In this document: positions 61,994 through 64,000 of the stretch, piece after piece
Layout of the letters: each line of letters starts with the position of its first letter
How positions within the stretch are numbered: the first letter of the stretch is position 1
Assembly (NCBI GenBank): GCA_018806915.1
Contig: JAGKQI010000096.1
Span: forward strand, 1,674,001-1,738,000
DNA from: Phytophthora colocasiae
Taxonomy: Eukaryota; Oomycota; Peronosporomycetes; Peronosporales; Peronosporaceae
DNA: 64,000 bases
Direction: 5' to 3'
Program-made: the position numbers and the translations under genes
The notes under the pieces: generated by a model
Database searches by the model: none
What the model was told of the DNA's origin: nothing
The model's input: the letters and a program-made list of their open reading frames with translations, nothing else

Positions 61994-64000
61994 TTACTGG
62001 GCGATTTGGGTTGCTGGAAGCTGGTCCACTTCCTGGTCCTGGCTTGGGGGTGGAGCCTTCTCTTCGTCGTCGTCATCTGGAGGCGCCGTATCCACTTCGG
62101 GTTCATCGGAGAGCAATCTCCCTGTCTTCAAGAAGTAAAATAACTCGAAGCGACGTCTGGGAAGTGCAGTGGCATTCATATCAACCCTCAGCCCACGGAT
62201 AGCAAGGCGGATAAACATCCAGCACACATAGACTCCACAGCTGAACGAATCGAACTGAATGGGGTTATTCTGCGCGACGACCTCGTAATCTTGCAGACCA
62301 GTCACCTTCAGACGTGTTGCGATGGCTGAGCACGCGTTTTTGTATGGAGTCTGTCCAAGCGGGTCGTAGAAGTAGATACGCTTTGTCTGAACCTTCACAA
62401 CGATGCAGCACCAATGTGCATTCATGAAGTTAATCGGCAGGAAAACAGTGTCGACACCTTGCTCGGCAATTTGACTCATTAACCTTGCATGCACGGACGA
62501 GTCGACCAGACTTTCGTCCACGGTCCGAGTCCGCTTCTTCGAGACACTTCCGATGACAAATCCAGCAAATCGAGAATCATTTGTCTTCTGGTAAAGCCGC
62601 TCGCAGCATGCCTGGATCGCAGCATCCGTAAGCCACGTGGGAGGTTGCGCACGATACAAGAGCGTGTACTCATAGCCCGGGTGATTCGCCAGTCCTTCTA
62701 ACTCCTTGTACGGGTACGAGTTCAAGACGTCTGCTGCCACGTCTTGCACTAGTCCGTGGTATTGGGCTGGAAGAGTAGGCATAGCTTCTTCTGTAAGCCA
62801 AACGTGTAACTCGATCCCAAGCTCTACAAAAACCTTTGCATTGTCGACGTGCTTGAAAATCTCTATCTGCTTGCGTGAGAAACTACCAACATCCTTAATT
62901 TGCACGGTATCGATGAGACGGTCGGGCTGGGACGCTTGAGAAGCAGGGTCGTCCACTGAAATAGCACTGTCTTGCGTATTACCAACGGGTAATACTGCCA
63001 AGCATGCTGTCAAGAGCTTCGGAGGCAACAGGTAAAACGCATCTCGATTTAACACTGGATTCTTCATCCTCTTGAACTTTGGTTTTTTGGACTCTGCATC
63101 CACGAACTTCACAAGAATTCCAGATAAACGACGTCTACATTCCAGCAGTCCTGGTCGGTCTCGCTCCAGAGATTCCAATACTTGTTCGAGGGTAGCGTCT
63201 CCGGATTTTTTTCGTCCAGACTCTGAAGCCTCAAACCACTTGCGCCCTGTTTTCTCGTTTGAACGTGCCTTCTTCCTGTCCAGCTTAGGCCTTCCAACCT
63301 TGCGTGTTTTTGGGTTCAAATTGATATTTACTGTACTCGTAATCTCCGATTCATCATTTTCAGAGCTGTCCTGCGCGTCATCATGTACTTGTTCATCATT
63401 TTCTTCCTTATCGCGAACGGTGACCTGGTCCGACGTACTCACTTTTGTTCGTTGACGGACATTCCTCCATTGCTGCATTACAAACTCCAGCATAGACTCG
63501 AACTCATCATTATCCTCGATATCAGCTAACTCCGATGCGATTAAGTGAGTCGCACGTACAGCGTCAGTGTACCTCTGCGCTTGTGTCCGCGTTGCCTTCA
63601 CAGATCCACCCACTGATGTGTCCTTGAAGCGTTCGTAACAAAACTGTCGGACCTTGATGAGTTCCCTGTGAGGATTTGTCCATCTATACAAACACAAAAA
63701 ATCCTGGTTAAATCCTGGAATAATCCTGGTGAAATCCTGTAATAAAATGGCATTAATTGCGCAGCTCTTACCTCTCATCGATCCGTATCCAAGGAATGAG
63801 CGCGCCAGCCACCGAAATGCTTTTCCGGTAGGCAATCACATGACGACAAGGCAGCCGCCTAGATACTGAGAATTCGCATGTACACCGCCAATCATCATCT
63901 CGTAATTTGTGTGGCTTATGGCCCCCTTGTACTAGTACAGCATGAAGATCATGATCATCGCGGACGAAATTATAGACGTTCACATTATCCAGAGCGAAAG
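61994..64000 (-). CDS. Mutator-like transposase with SWIM and Ulp1 domains (partial, 5' end outside)
   Basis: The gene enters from the right edge. Exon 63772-64000 encodes a SWIM zinc finger (CTCEFSVSRRLPCRHVIAYR), which follows the catalytic core in Mutator-like (MULE) transposases. An 88-nt intron (GTAAGA to TGTATAG) joins in phase to exon 61994-63683. That exon has a basic KVGRPKLDRKKARSNEK segment like those of nuclear DNA-binding linkers and ends in a Ulp1/C48 cysteine protease domain with His in NAHWCCIVV, Asp in YFYDPLGQ, Gln and Cys in QFDSFSCGVYVCW. Plant MULEs of the Kaonashi type also carry Ulp1 domains. All visible motifs are intact. The transposase catalytic core is not in the window, so activity cannot be judged. 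Confidence 0.85.
63701..63744. repeat. Four 11-bp repeats ATCCTGGnnAA in the MULE intron
   Basis: ATCCTG starts at 63701, 63712, 63723 and 63734, an exact 11-bp period, within the 88-nt intron. The same hexamer, in palindromic form, occurs beyond the 3' end of the gene at 61636-61651 and 61737-61750. Confidence 0.75.

Noticed and set aside
1..64000. CRISPR array or bacterial operon structure
   Set aside because: No regularly spaced repeat-spacer pattern is present; spliceosomal introns and LTR elements show a eukaryotic nuclear sequence.

Overview
The window looks like nuclear DNA of a plant-pathogenic oomycete, most likely Phytophthora or a close relative. Support comes from compact genes with 55-90 nt GT-AG introns, many head-to-head gene pairs with 70-230 bp between start codons, secreted proteins carrying RXLR-EER motifs, a tandem short-chain dehydrogenase family, Ty3/gypsy elements and a Mutator-like element with a Ulp1 protease domain. 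The species cannot be named from the sequence alone.

Region 1 (1-28 kb) is mostly conserved single-copy genes: a DUF1765-like protein, a multi-pass membrane coiled-coil protein, an FSIP1-like coiled-coil protein, mitochondrial TsaE, the ubiquitin E4 factor UFD2, a NADAR-domain protein, an unrecognised coiled-coil protein, a triple cNMP-binding plus RGS-like protein, the ribosome-biogenesis GTPase BMS1, tRNA-Arg(UCU), a HAD-IIA phosphatase, an RRM nucleolar-type protein, an ankyrin protein and SelO. Two effector genes sit among them: a broken RFLR-type gene at 5.4 kb and an intact RQLR gene at 15 kb.

Region 2 (28-53 kb) is the plastic part. Four short-chain dehydrogenase paralogues (one killed by a 10-bp deletion at the active site, one lacking five N-terminal residues) are interleaved with decayed genes, four more members of one RXLR family and two young Ty3/gypsy retrotransposons. 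Element 1 (4.7 kb) has 212-bp LTRs and a 5-bp target duplication. Element 2 (9.7 kb) has 835-bp LTRs and sits inside an RXLR gene, between its secretion signal and its RXLR motif. Each element's two LTRs look identical by eye, so both insertions appear recent, yet both pol genes contain small frameshifting indels.

Region 3 (53-61 kb) returns to conserved genes: a PLP aminotransferase-class-V gene with one frameshift, a seven-exon GDP-hexose phosphorylase (GDPGP1/VTC2 type), an AGC-type kinase, a seven-exon Sir2 deacylase and a broken GIY-YIG/T5orf172-like gene. Region 4 (61-64 kb) is the 3' half of a Mutator-like transposase gene with SWIM and Ulp1 domains, running off the right edge.

Exon boundaries were read by hand from splice signals, reading phase and agreement between paralogues or with known families. 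No alignment, search or transcript evidence was available.
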